DNA from: Paramecium pentaurelia
Taxonomy: Eukaryota > Ciliophora > Oligohymenophorea > Peniculida > Parameciidae
Length of the DNA: 64,000 nt
Reading direction: 5' to 3'
Assembly: GCA_905183005.1 (NCBI GenBank)
Contig: CAJJDO010000027.1
Coordinates: forward strand, 169,918 to 233,917
The position numbers and the translations under genes are program-made. This document shows, piece after piece, positions 36,063 to 46,714 of this stretch. The notes under the pieces are model-generated. The model worked only from the letters and a program-made list of their open reading frames with translations. It searched no databases and had not been told where the DNA came from. How positions within the stretch are numbered: the stretch's first letter is position 1; each line of letters begins with the position of its first letter.

Positions 36063-36786
36063 ATGAATTACACAGACATTTTATCATCTAAATTTGAACC
36101 AGAAACAACAGGTACAACTATCATGGCTGTTATTTATGATGGTGGGTTAATCATAGGAGCAGATAGTCGTACATCATCTGGGTATTCATCAATAAATAAT
36201 TCAAAGTCAATTTGTTGCAGATAGATGTGCTGATAAAATTGATTATGTTCATGATAGAATATTTTGTTTAAGAAGTGGGTCTGCTGCAGACACATAAATA
36301 ATTGCTAAATATGTTAGATATTATATAGATGCACATGCATAAGAATTAGGTAGATTACCTGCTGTTGCGACTGCTGCAAATCTCTTCAGAAATTTCTTAT
36401 ATGAATACAAAGAGTATATATAATTTATGAATATGTTAAGTTCATTATCAGCTGCAATAATAGTAGCTGGATGGGATCCATATAAAGGTCCATAGATATT
36501 CACATTACCTTTAGGAGGATCAGTCATTGAATAGAAATGGAGTATAGGTGGATCTGGTAGTACATTTATTTGGGGATTCTGTGATTCTAATTACAAAGTA
36601 TATTGAATCAAATTATGTGTTAAGGAAAATATGACACTTTAAGAAGCAAGAGCATTTGTTTTACATGCAGTAGCACATGCTATGTATAGAGATGGATCAT
36701 CTGGTGGAATAATTAGATTACTTAATGTAACTAAAGATAAAATAGAGAGAGAATTTATTGATTATAAAGATGTCCCAGTTAAATGA
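36063..36786 (+). CDS. PSMB6: 20S proteasome beta-1 subunit (caspase-like)
   Basis: 214 residues after three introns (36182-36206, 36414-36440, 36598-36624), all ending AAG. A short 17-residue propeptide ends in ETTG, freeing Thr1 of TTIMAVIYDGG. Asp17, Lys33 and the beta-1-specific Arg45 (IFCLRSGS) are in place, as are IIVAGWDP, SIGGSGST and the C-terminal RDGSSGGIIRL. Arg45 sets the acidic, caspase-like specificity, which singles out beta-1 from the other catalytic subunits. Introns 2 and 3 are 27 nt; intron 3 holds an in-frame TGA. Confidence 0.97.
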
Positions 36787-36830
36787 GTTTACATTCATAT
36801 AAATATTATATTCCAGTATTTTCAAATTTA

Positions 36831-37073
36831 ATGAATAAATCTTGTCTCAGAAATTCAGCAAGTCCAAGAAAGCCAAATGTGAGCTTTTCTATTGAAGTCT
36901 AAGAATCTAGAAGTTAAAAGAAGATAAGGACTCATAGTAATATAAGTAGTGAAAGGGATTTGTAGAATTTGACAAGGAACAAATGGAGATATCTTATTAT
37001 TTAATAGTAAAGAGATCTTCGATATAATTAAGTAAAGATAACAGAGAAATAATAATGTTGCATTGTCTTTTGA
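36831..37073 (+). CDS. small basic protein, unrecognised
   Basis: 80 residues, intronless, starting MNKSCLRNSASPRKPNVSFS. Basic and Ser-rich with SASPRKP. It sits 44 bp after the proteasome gene, same strand, and 76 bp from the convergent CEP19 gene. No family recognised. Confidence 0.5.
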
Positions 37074-37149
37074 TTTAAGAATATATATTTTGTATTAGTT
37101 TAATACATATTTAGATTACATATATCAGCTAATTATATAAAATTAAAAA

Positions 37150-37566
37150 TCAAAAAGAGTAGTTCTTATTAGATGTGTATTTTTCTTCTTAATCTGAATC
37201 TGCATCATCATATTCAACTAAATGATCTTCCATAAACTCTACCATTTCTTATAACTTCTGATTTTTATAATCAAGCAATTTACGTACTAATCCAATAAGC
37301 TAAATAAGTTAATAATAATAGATATAAATTACTTGCTCGTATTTTATGAATTACCTATTTAAATAAACAGGATGTTCATAAATTATTTAATTTACAATGT
37401 CTTCTGGATTAGTCAAAAATATTAAATTATTCAATGAAATCTGATAAAGATGTTTTTTCTTCTCTTTTTAATGTTATTTATAAACTAGTCCTATAATAGG
37501 TGGATCAAATTTTAAAACCCATTTAATTGGTATTACTCTAATGTCAAAAGGTTAAACTTAATTCAT
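37150..37566 (-). CDS. CEP19: CEP19-like centrosomal/basal body protein
   Basis: 127 residues, one 33-nt intron (37300-37332). It matches the CEP19 layout: IRVIPIKWVLKFDPPIIGLV (the family's KxxPPxIxLxY start), a basic stretch KQHQKEKKKHLYQISL, then NPEDIVNQIIYEHPVYLN and a C-terminal helix LIGLVRKLLDYKNQKLQEMV. CEP19 recruits RABL2 and IFT to the mother centriole or basal body, which fits a ciliate. The tail is acidic (EYDDADSDQEE). It starts just 16 bp after the stop of the upstream pseudokinase. Confidence 0.75.
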
Positions 37567-37582
37567 AATATAATTATAATAA

Positions 37583-38606
37583 TCATTTAATGTGACTTCT
37601 ATAAAAAGCTGTATGCGATAATATGTCATTCTCTAATGATTTCAATCCAGTTCTCATCTCTTGAAATCCTGGTCGTACTTCTATATCTTATTAACACATT
37701 TATAACAATAAATTCTGTAATATTGTAGAATATCCTCTATTTGGTAAAAATTAAATGGCACTAATTATTTGTTAATAATTCAAAGTCTTTGTTTACCAAT
37801 CATAATATTATTAAGTTGCTAATATTCATATAAATCATATAAACATACGAAATTATGAAGCTAATTCCAATATAATCAATCCCAAACTAAATACATCTGT
37901 CTTATTTAATATTCCAATATCTAATTTCATATAAGAATTCTCTTTATCTCCTTATTATAATAAATTCAATAATTCAGGTGAAAAAGCATGAAATTCATTA
38001 TTATATAATGATTTTTAAAATGGATTCATTGCTCCTGGTATTAGATCATGTTCCTTATTGTAAATATTAATTTAATACTATTAATTTAACAGATCCATCA
38101 AGATCTAAATAAATATGTTAAATATTTAAATCTCCATGATATTTACCTTATTCTTCTAAATAAGCACAACATTAAATTATTTAATAAATTATTAACCAGA
38201 GTCTAGATTCATTGAAAATCAATTTTTAATTTAAACTATTAATATCATATAAATAATACTTGTATTCATGTTCTGTTTATAATGTATTTTGAAAATATTC
38301 ACCTAATATTACAACATGACTAGCATCTGAACACATTACTGATTCTTTTCCCATTACATAAAATATTCTTATAAGATGTTCATTCATTAATGTCTTTCGT
38401 TATTAGAAATGATTTTTTAATTGTTGCAATTATTAATCTGATTAACATAATCGCTTAAATTGAAATACTTTATGATTTTTATTTTCAATTGCATCAAAAA
38501 TCTTAATATTACCTAATTGGAAATGATTAATCTCTTAATAAAAACTAAAATTCTTCATCACTTAATCATAATCCATATCTTCTTTTCCATTTTAAGAATT
38601 TCCCAT
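37583..38606 (-). CDS. myristoylated pseudokinase
   Basis: 322 residues, two introns (37819-37848, 38054-38078), exact multiple. It begins MGNSQNGKED, a good myristoylation site, so it is probably membrane-attached. The kinase fold is recognisable (VFQFKRLC at the Lys position, LIIYQIIQCCAYLEEQG, AFSPELLNLL, DVFSLGLIILELA) but the catalytic loop reads YHGDLNIQHIYL and the DFG site reads IEHD, so metal binding is lost. Glycine loop absent. Lies head to tail with CEP19 (16 bp), suggesting close coupling or just compactness. Confidence 0.8.
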
Positions 38607-38751
38607 ATTAAATAAATTATAATTAATTTTATAAATCATAATTATTTCATAAGAGTTTAAATAGAAATGGCGAATTATTATACATCTAAATTAATTATTA
38701 AAAATTATGAAATAATAAATAAATGTGATTTAAAATGTTACTTTCAAACTT

Positions 38752-40842
38752 ATGTCTAATTCACATTTGATTGAAAATTATTACATAATTCTAAAAATAA
38801 AGGATCCACAATTACATCAAAACTCAGATGAAATTGAAATCAAGTAATAAATGTAGTATGATAATAAAAACTAAATTTATTAAACAACTATTAAAGTTTA
38901 AACTAAAATCAGATATCAATATCAATATGCTAAAAAGATTAATGATAACTTTATATATGAAGTTGGTTTTAGAGGATTTTAATATAGCTCAGTTGATCCT
39001 TTATTAATAGATTAATGGAATAAATAATGGTATCAATACATTTTTACATATGGTGGTTATAATCAAAATATTTTTAATGGTTATTAGGCTGTTATAAGAG
39101 ATTATGATTCCCCCCATTATAGAGAAATATTATTTGAGAAAAATCATAATTATATGCATTGCAAAGAAATAATTGATATGAATATAAAAAAAAATAATAG
39201 ATAATTGTGCTTTAATTAAATAAATTAAGATGGAAAAAGACTAGATTCATCTGAATAAATATAAATTATTGATGTTAGTAAAGTGAATGAATAGCAGAAA
39301 TTTATTTCCAATCTAGCTTTAATAGAATTTAAAGAAATAGACTCAAAAACAAAATAAAGAATTGAAACATATTCAGGAATTTATAATGAAATGGTTATTA
39401 TGAAATAATAATTAAAAGATTCTAATTAATCAAAAGACTTAAAATAAAATATTCAAGAAATAATAAATCATTATGATATAAAAATCGCAGAAATAAATTA
39501 GAAACATTTATTAGATTTAATGAGAAAGGATTAAGATAATAAATAGGCCATTATTAATTTAGAATAAAAATAAAAAGATTAAATGGAATAACTTAGAGAA
39601 AATCATCTTAAATAAAATATTAGTTTACAAAAAGAGTTTGATGATTTTAAAAATTATTCAGAAAAGGTTATTCAAAAATATATAAATTAAAATGAAAGAG
39701 CAAATTAAAAAATTTTAGATTTAGAATTATCAAAAGTGAATTTCTAATCTGAAGAAATTAAAATTCAAGTTGAAGATTTCAATTAATTATCAAAAAATGA
39801 ATAAGATAATCTTAAATAACTTCAAGAAAATTTGAAAATCTATGAGTTTAAAATTTAGGAAATTAAACAAGAAAATGATAATTGTTAAGAAAAATTAGAA
39901 AAAAAACAACTTAAATTAAAGGGATCTATGAATGAATTGAAAAAATGTTAATAATTATTAGAAAAGTGGGAAAAGGACTCTCTTATACTTAAGGAAGTAA
40001 ATCAAATAGGAAAAGATTAATTTGAAAAAAAATCTATCATTTATTAAACTAAATTAAAAGAAATCTAAGTAAAATTGAATAAGAAGGGAGAAGAGTTAAA
40101 AAAATTTATGGATGCCTTAGAGGAATTAGAAAATAAATATAAAATAGAAAAATAGAATAATATACGATAACAAGTAGAATTTTAAAAAGAAACTAAAAAA
40201 TTAAAAGATGAATATAATAAAGAAATGAATGAATAAATAATCTACTATAATTCTATTTTAGAGTAATAAAAATAAACCATTTAATAATTAAAGATTGATA
40301 AAGCAAATTAAGAAGAGAAAATAAATTTAAATAACAATATAGATTAAGAATCAAAAAAAATTTATGAAAAATTAAGAAATGAATAGAATTCTAAAAATCT
40401 CAGATAATAATCAATTAAAAATTCTAATTAATAATTTAATTAAATAATTTAAAACATCTATAATCTTTTAACATTATAATAGGGAGATATAATTTAGAAT
40501 CTTAAAGAATAAGGACTTTAAATTATTTAAGATCTATAAACAAAATATATTAATTAACATGCTTTAGTAGATTTAAATAATGAAAACTTTTTAATGTAAA
40601 TTTGTAAATTAATAGTAATATTAAGTTATAGTATAAATAAAGGTTAATAAGAAAGTAAACATATTGAAGATTTAAAATAACTTGAAAATCAACTTTATGA
40701 AAATGTTAAGATAATAATGATAAAAAAGAAAAATAATAAGATCTTATCAAATAAAATTATAAAGAGATTTTTTTCTATAACGGTCCTGATAGTACTTACT
40801 TTAATTTATTAATTTATGATCCACATTCCAATATCTGTTTGA
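38752..40842 (+). CDS. CBM20-like N-terminus, long coiled coil, C-terminal membrane anchor
   Basis: Intronless, 696 residues. Residues about 1-115 form a beta-rich domain with a CBM20-like core (YQTTIKVQTKIRYQYQYAKK, FRGFQYSS) ending in the motif LIDQWNKQWYQYIF. Then over 500 residues of Gln/Lys/Glu/Leu heptads. The last 25 residues (FFSITVLIVLTLIYQFMIH) are a single membrane helix just before the stop, as in tail-anchored proteins. It is the convergent partner of the 41034-43448 gene, with which it shares the N-terminal domain, while its tail is shared with the gene at 57746-58867. Function unknown; starch binding is a hypothesis. Confidence 0.8.
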
Positions 40843-41033
40843 AATTATTAAAATGATATTATTTAGATATATATAAGTTATAAAAAATTAAAGTCATCTG
40901 ATAAACAGTTCTTAAATTATTTATTTATAATAACTTAAACAACTTTATACAGAAGATTCAATTTTATTATAAATTTTTTAGGAGGGTCCTTAATAAAAAT
41001 TTTATTAATATTTGATATCTTATAAATTATTCA

Positions 41034-43448
41034 TCATAAGGATTCTAAGCCTATGGTTATAACATTTGTATTGATAAGACTTAAGGTTCTTTGTCTGTAA
41101 TGTTCAAAAGTTTAATTAATTCCATCTTAGTTTTATAATAATATTGTTAATTCATCATTTTTTCTTTCTAAAACACTGTTTAATTTTAACACAATATCTA
41201 ATATTTTTTCAAGAGTTTAACAATTATTATTAATTAAGTCAATCTAATTTTGATCTTATTCTAACATGTCTTCTACTTAATATGCAAAATCTTTGATTTC
41301 TAATAATTTTTTTTAAAATTCATTCATAAATGATAACAAACCTTTCATAGTTGATTAGTCTATATTTTCTTTATATTTGTGAATTTAATCAATTATTTAT
41401 GTATGGATACTAATTAAATCTTCCTTTAAATCATTAAATGAATTGTTTGTAATAATATTAATTCCATCTGCAGCAAAATTTATGGCAGTTTCAAAATTTA
41501 TAAGCATTAAATATTTAATATTACGTATTTCACTATCTAAATTACATGATAACTTTCTTTAGAATCTTTCTTGATGAATTTAATAAGGACTTAAAATTTC
41601 TGTAAATATATTGTCTAAAATCTCTTAAGAACATTATAAAAATAATTATTGTTATTATTATAATTTTTATAATTATTCTGCTTTTTATTTTTCCAATAAT
41701 ATTTAATTTTCATTCTAATATTATTTAATTGATTAATGATAATCATTAACAATTGAATTTATTTATAAAGATTTTTCTTCTTTAAACTTTTCAAATTCAT
41801 CATCATCTAATTTTTTTTATTATTCCAATTATTTAAATTATTCCATTTGATATTCATATTTTTATAATAATTCTTAATATTATTCTTTATATGTTTGAAG
41901 TTCTGTATATTTCTTTTTTACTATTTCTAATAATTTTTAGAGTTTTTGATTATGTTCAGCTTATTATTAAGTAGTTTATTCTAAAATTTAATTTTTTTGA
42001 ATATATTCTTGAAGTTCTTTTTTTGTATTTTCCAAATTTTGTATACAAATATCTTATTATTCAATATAATTATTGATCTTTGACATAAATGCTGATTTTA
42101 ATCTATCATTCTTTACAATCTCTAATTCAATTTCTTAATTCTTTATATTCAATTCAAGTTATGTTTATTCATATTATTGCAGTTTATCTTTTAAACTATT
42201 CATCTAAGCAATCTCTTCATTTGATGCTTTTTAATCAATATCACATAATGATATAACAACTTATTAATTAAATTAATGATCATTACTAACATTATTAGTG
42301 TTATTGTTTTTAAGTTAGATCAATTGAAGTTCTTAAATTTAAATTGTATTTTATGATTCTTAAAGTTTCTCTATATAATCATTTATTTTTTTAGAAGAAT
42401 TCTTCTAAAATTAATTGAAATCCTCTTAAATTGATATATATTATTGATTTTAAATAATTGCTTAATCTGATAGATATTTGATTTTTTTATCAAAATCTTC
42501 AGTTAAATATTTTATCTCGTTATAATGAATGTTTGAAAGATTATATTTTTCTGACAAATTTTGATTAATAATATTTTCTATCTCTTTTTTATGACTTTTT
42601 TTTTATTGTTGATTTAAGGTTAATTAATCAATCAAAGCTTATTCTTTTATTTTTAGATTATTACTTAATTCTCTTTTTTCATATTCTAATTCTGATACTT
42701 TTTTATTTGCTTCTTCAACTTATTGTTTTAATATTTTAATTTAATCCATGTAATTCCATTCTTAGTTTGTCTCAAAAATCTATAAATAATTTTTTATTTC
42801 TTCTGCCTTTTACTTCTAAAATAATTAAAGATCAAATTCAACATAAAAACTATTCATTTTAAATTTATTGATATTCTATAAATGAATTTAACAACTGAGA
42901 TCCTCTGTTTAATCTTTTTAAGATCTTAATGAAAATTATCTAATCTATTAAGTCATATCATTATCCATTAATTCATAATAATCTTTTGCTGGAAATAGAA
43001 TAGCTGACTTTTTTAATTCAAAGTATTCTTCATTTTGACAATTCTTTATTTATATTTGATATGCTTAAAATATTTCATCAGTTTTTGGACGAATTCTGTA
43101 TAAACACCAAAATTTGTTCCATTAATCTATTAACATCTTCTCAGTCTCAGCAAATTAAAAATATCTGCATTATAGCTCTATATCTTTTTATTATGTTCTG
43201 TTATCTAGAGCTTCATAGTAATATTTATAGATGCAGTTTTCTTTAAGAGATAGTTCTATTGTATATAATTAAATATCCTTCTTCATTTCCTGAATTGTAA
43301 AAACCTCTTCATTTAATGTTTTGTTGATCAATAACAAATAAATAGTTGAATTATCATTCTCTTTATAAATTAGTGAAAACTTCACATTTCTAAACTTATC
43401 AATTTTCCCCCCGAAAGAGAGTCGGCCTCTTGGTTCAGAATCAAGCAT
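41034..43448 (-). CDS. CBM20-like N-terminus with long coiled coil
   Basis: Intronless, 804 residues. The N-terminal domain matches that of the convergent neighbour: QLYTIELSLKENCIYKYYYE, CRYFQFAETEKMLIDQWNKF. Then continuous coiled coil to about residue 660, and a helical C-terminal domain without Gln bias (NFETAINFAADGINIITNNS). No membrane anchor. The first 20 codons (MLDSEPRGRLSFGGKIDKF) are unusually GC-rich for the window. The genes meet tail to tail, 191 bp apart, consistent with an old inverted duplication of one ancestor. Confidence 0.8.
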
Positions 43449-43845
43449 TAAAAATAATAATGATAATCAAATAACTCAACCAATTATAATTCTATTACTC
43501 TATTAATATTAAGTTATATGTATAATTTTAATAAAATATAGAATAAATCTCTATTTATTCTAATTACTTTATAAAATTTCATCATTCTCTCTAGATCTTG
43601 ATCCTAATGGGTTTTATGTATTTTTAACTTCTATTTTTTAAATCAATTAAATAATTAATAAAATATCCATTTAATTTCCAAACAAGTATTAACTTACCTC
43701 AAAATATAATATTAGTTTTGTAAAGAACTTATTATTTAGAGAAGAATACTGAAAAATAATACTTATTAAAAAGCTAGATTAATGGCTAGACTGAAATTAA
43801 TAGAAAAAAATAAATTTAATACTCTTTCTTCTATAAATATATTTA
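43449..43845. other. intergenic region
   Basis: About 400 bp, A/T-rich; promoter side of the 41034-43448 gene. No element recognised. Confidence 0.5.
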
Positions 43846-45531
43846 TCAATATGTTGTTATTCCTGACTCAAACATTAGTGATTAATCTAAAGGATAAAGT
43901 GATGCTTGTTTTTCAAAACCATTAATTTCAGACAATAAACATTCTAATTATACTAAGTTAATATATTACCTTTGAATTATAAACCTCTGGCCATTGCATT
44001 TCTATAATGTTCTAAGTAATCTCTAATTTTTTACATCTTATTTTCAACATGGTCTAATTATTATATCATATAAAGAATGTACCTTTTTATTGTTAAAGAG
44101 TAGAATTTTTTATGTTTGACTTTTATAATTCTATTGTTTCTATTTTCTCTTTCTAGCTTAATATATCTTATTCAATTTTTTATTTTTATTTCCTAATTAA
44201 AATTTAAAATAATACTTCATATCTTCTTCATATTTTTTTTAAATATTCTCTTAACTTCTTCTATTCTCTTCTTGTAATCTCATTTTCTCTTTTTCAAAAT
44301 CTTCTTTTAATTAAAGATTTTTTTATTATTCTTATTCAAATTTCTAGGTAATTTCATTTAAAGAAGCCTTATAATTTTATAATTCTTTTTCTTGTTTTTC
44401 AAAATTTTCTTTCATTTTTTAAATTTATTATTAATACTTTAATGACATTTCCTTGGCCTTATCTTCTAATTCAGATTTTTCTTTGAGTTATATTTACAAT
44501 TATTGAATTTATTCTTAACATTCTTTTAATCTCTTTTGACAAATTTCGCTTTTTTCTTTTAATTTATTTAATCCATATTCCTTTTATTCTAATTTAGATT
44601 CCAATTATTGATTTGATTATTGTGTTTCAGAAAGTTAAGATTTAGTAGTCAAAAATATTTTTTGTTCACTTTCCATATCTGATACTGCTTGTTCATAATT
44701 TTTAACAGTATTTTAAAGCTTTTCCAAAGTTTCTTTGTCGACATTGGCATTTTATAAATCTTTAATGCAATCTTTACATTCTGATAATGATTATGTTGAT
44801 TATTTCATTTATATTTTTTCAATTTCTGCATTTGTCAATTATTCTTATAATGCTGATTTTTCTTTCATAAGTTTTTCAATATTCCTTTCAAATGACCTCC
44901 TAAACTATTCCATTTCAACATCATGTTATTATTTTTGATCTTTAAATCTCTATGTACTTTCATTTTACATTTATGTTATTCTATTCTTTAATTCTTATTG
45001 GCTATTTATTCTTTCTTTACTGAGTTATTATTCAGTACTACTCTATAGATCAACAAGGTCTTTCTTTAATTTTGTAATTTCTTGATTGTGTTGTTCTAAT
45101 TGTTATTATTTTAGTGCCTCTAATTCTTATTATTTAAGTGCCTCTAATTCTTTTAGTTGTTTTTATAATTCTTATATTTGCCCATCTTTCGATTTACTAA
45201 GAGCATCAAATTACTCTTGTGTTAATTATATAATGTTTTTTTGAGTCTTTGCAAGCTCTTCTTTAGCTTTATTCTTTTCGGTGTTTACAAGAGACTTAAC
45301 TTAGTTGATTTTGTCCTTTAATGTTTTATTGAAATTTTCTTAATCTTATCCATATTGCTTTTGGATTTTTTCATGCTCTTTTTGTATGTTTTGTAAAATT
45401 TTTTCACATTCTTCTTTATACTTAGTCATATCTTAGGTGACCTGCTTTTATATTTCTTCCTCTCTAGCCTTACACTTTTTTGTGATCAGTTCTTCTAATT
45501 CCTTCATATCTATTTCTTCACCTTGTTGCAT
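43846..45531 (-). CDS. coiled-coil family member A, with 3' introns
   Basis: 535 residues, starting MQQGEEIDMKELEEL. Three introns (23, 29 and 26 nt) all lie in the last third, and the total is an exact codon multiple. The protein is coiled coil almost throughout, with a tandem ELEALKQQ duplication. Shared blocks with the family: EQFRRSFERNIEKLMKEKSA, LTNAEIEKIQMKQSTQSLSE, CKDCIKDLQNANVDKETL. The end (ECLLSEINGFEKQASLYPLD) departs from the coiled coil and has no membrane anchor. It is the only member with introns, perhaps the ancestral type. Confidence 0.78.
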
Positions 45532-45921
45532 TTAAAGAAATAATTTTTAATTTAATTAATGAATTTTTAATAAAGTCACAATCCCTTTAAATCATCTAAT
45601 TCTATTATTAAATAATAAATCTTTTTACAATTAATTATACAAAAAATATTAAATTTTTAAGTTATAGATCTCAAACCCTTAATCTAAACCTTAATTATTT
45701 AACATTTAGATCTATTTTATAAAATTACATTAATATAATCAATCTTCTACAAAATTTATAGATTTTATATACAAACTTTATTATAGAAAATCATTTGCTT
45801 ATCTTTAATTTATTATTTTATTATCAATTATTATTACTTAATTACTCATATTTAACGACTAGACAATCAGTCAATTAAGATTCCTGATTGATTCTTATTT
45901 TTATTTAGTGAATCAATTTAT
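45532..45921. other. intergenic region
   Basis: About 390 bp of A/T-rich DNA between two minus-strand genes; nothing recognised. Confidence 0.5.
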
Positions 45922-46398
45922 TCATTATTTTTCAAAAGTTATAATTATGTTTTAGATTTGTGAATATAAATAATTATTGATATTAATACTTTGTTTTCTC
46001 CCTATCAGTATAGAATTAGACTGATTAGTTTTATTCAGGTATTCTTTTTTTTAAAGTTTCATTCTAAGATTTAGAACATTTATAATGTTTTACTTTTCTT
46101 GCTTACTTCTCTAGTCTATTGAATTTATTGAATTAAGATATTTTATGATATTCAATATACAAAGTTATTAATTAGGTGCTTCTTCAACTTAATCTTCTAA
46201 TTTGCTTATTTTTCTACAAGTTATTTCTACAATTGTAAAATTTTCCTCTTTACAGTCATTTAATTTCATTTCGTCCTTTTAATTTTAAAACTAATAATAC
46301 CATCATTTGTACACAGCCTTTTCTTTTAATTCATATAATATATTTTATTCTTCTTATTATGTATGTACAAGATTTTGATTTAAATCCTCTTTACTCAT
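45922..46398 (-). CDS. small unrecognised protein
   Basis: 150 residues if one 24-nt intron with an in-frame TGA is removed (near 46300-46325). Starts MSKEDLNQNLVHTQQEEQ. Helical and charged, with a hydrophobic patch QQLCILNIIKYLNSI. It lies in the coiled-coil cluster but does not share the family blocks. Tentative because there is little to recognise. Confidence 0.45.
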
Positions 46399-46714
46399 TA
46401 CAGAGATTAATAATTATCTAATTATTATTTGAAGAGAAATTGTATTGCATTTTTTATTAGTATTTCTATAAAAATAAATCTTTTTTATTAATAATTATAT
46501 ATTCATATATTATTATTATTATTATTTAAGTTAAATACATTAATTATATACAAAGAAAGTTAACCTAAAAACAATCGAGAAAATAAGTATAATCTAAAAC
46601 TTGATATTAAAAATATTTAAATTAAAGTAGATTAAATTAATTAATGCATTAGATAAGTAAAATACATTAATAATGAATTGTAAATATTTACTTAAAGAAT
46701 CTTTTATCCTTCAT
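46399..46714. other. intergenic region
   Basis: About 315 bp with an ATT-rich run near 46510; no gene signal. Confidence 0.5.

Noticed and set aside
43405..43445. tRNA or 5S rRNA remnant at the GC island
   Set aside because: No cloverleaf pairing or A/B box spacing; the segment is in frame with the coiled-coil gene.
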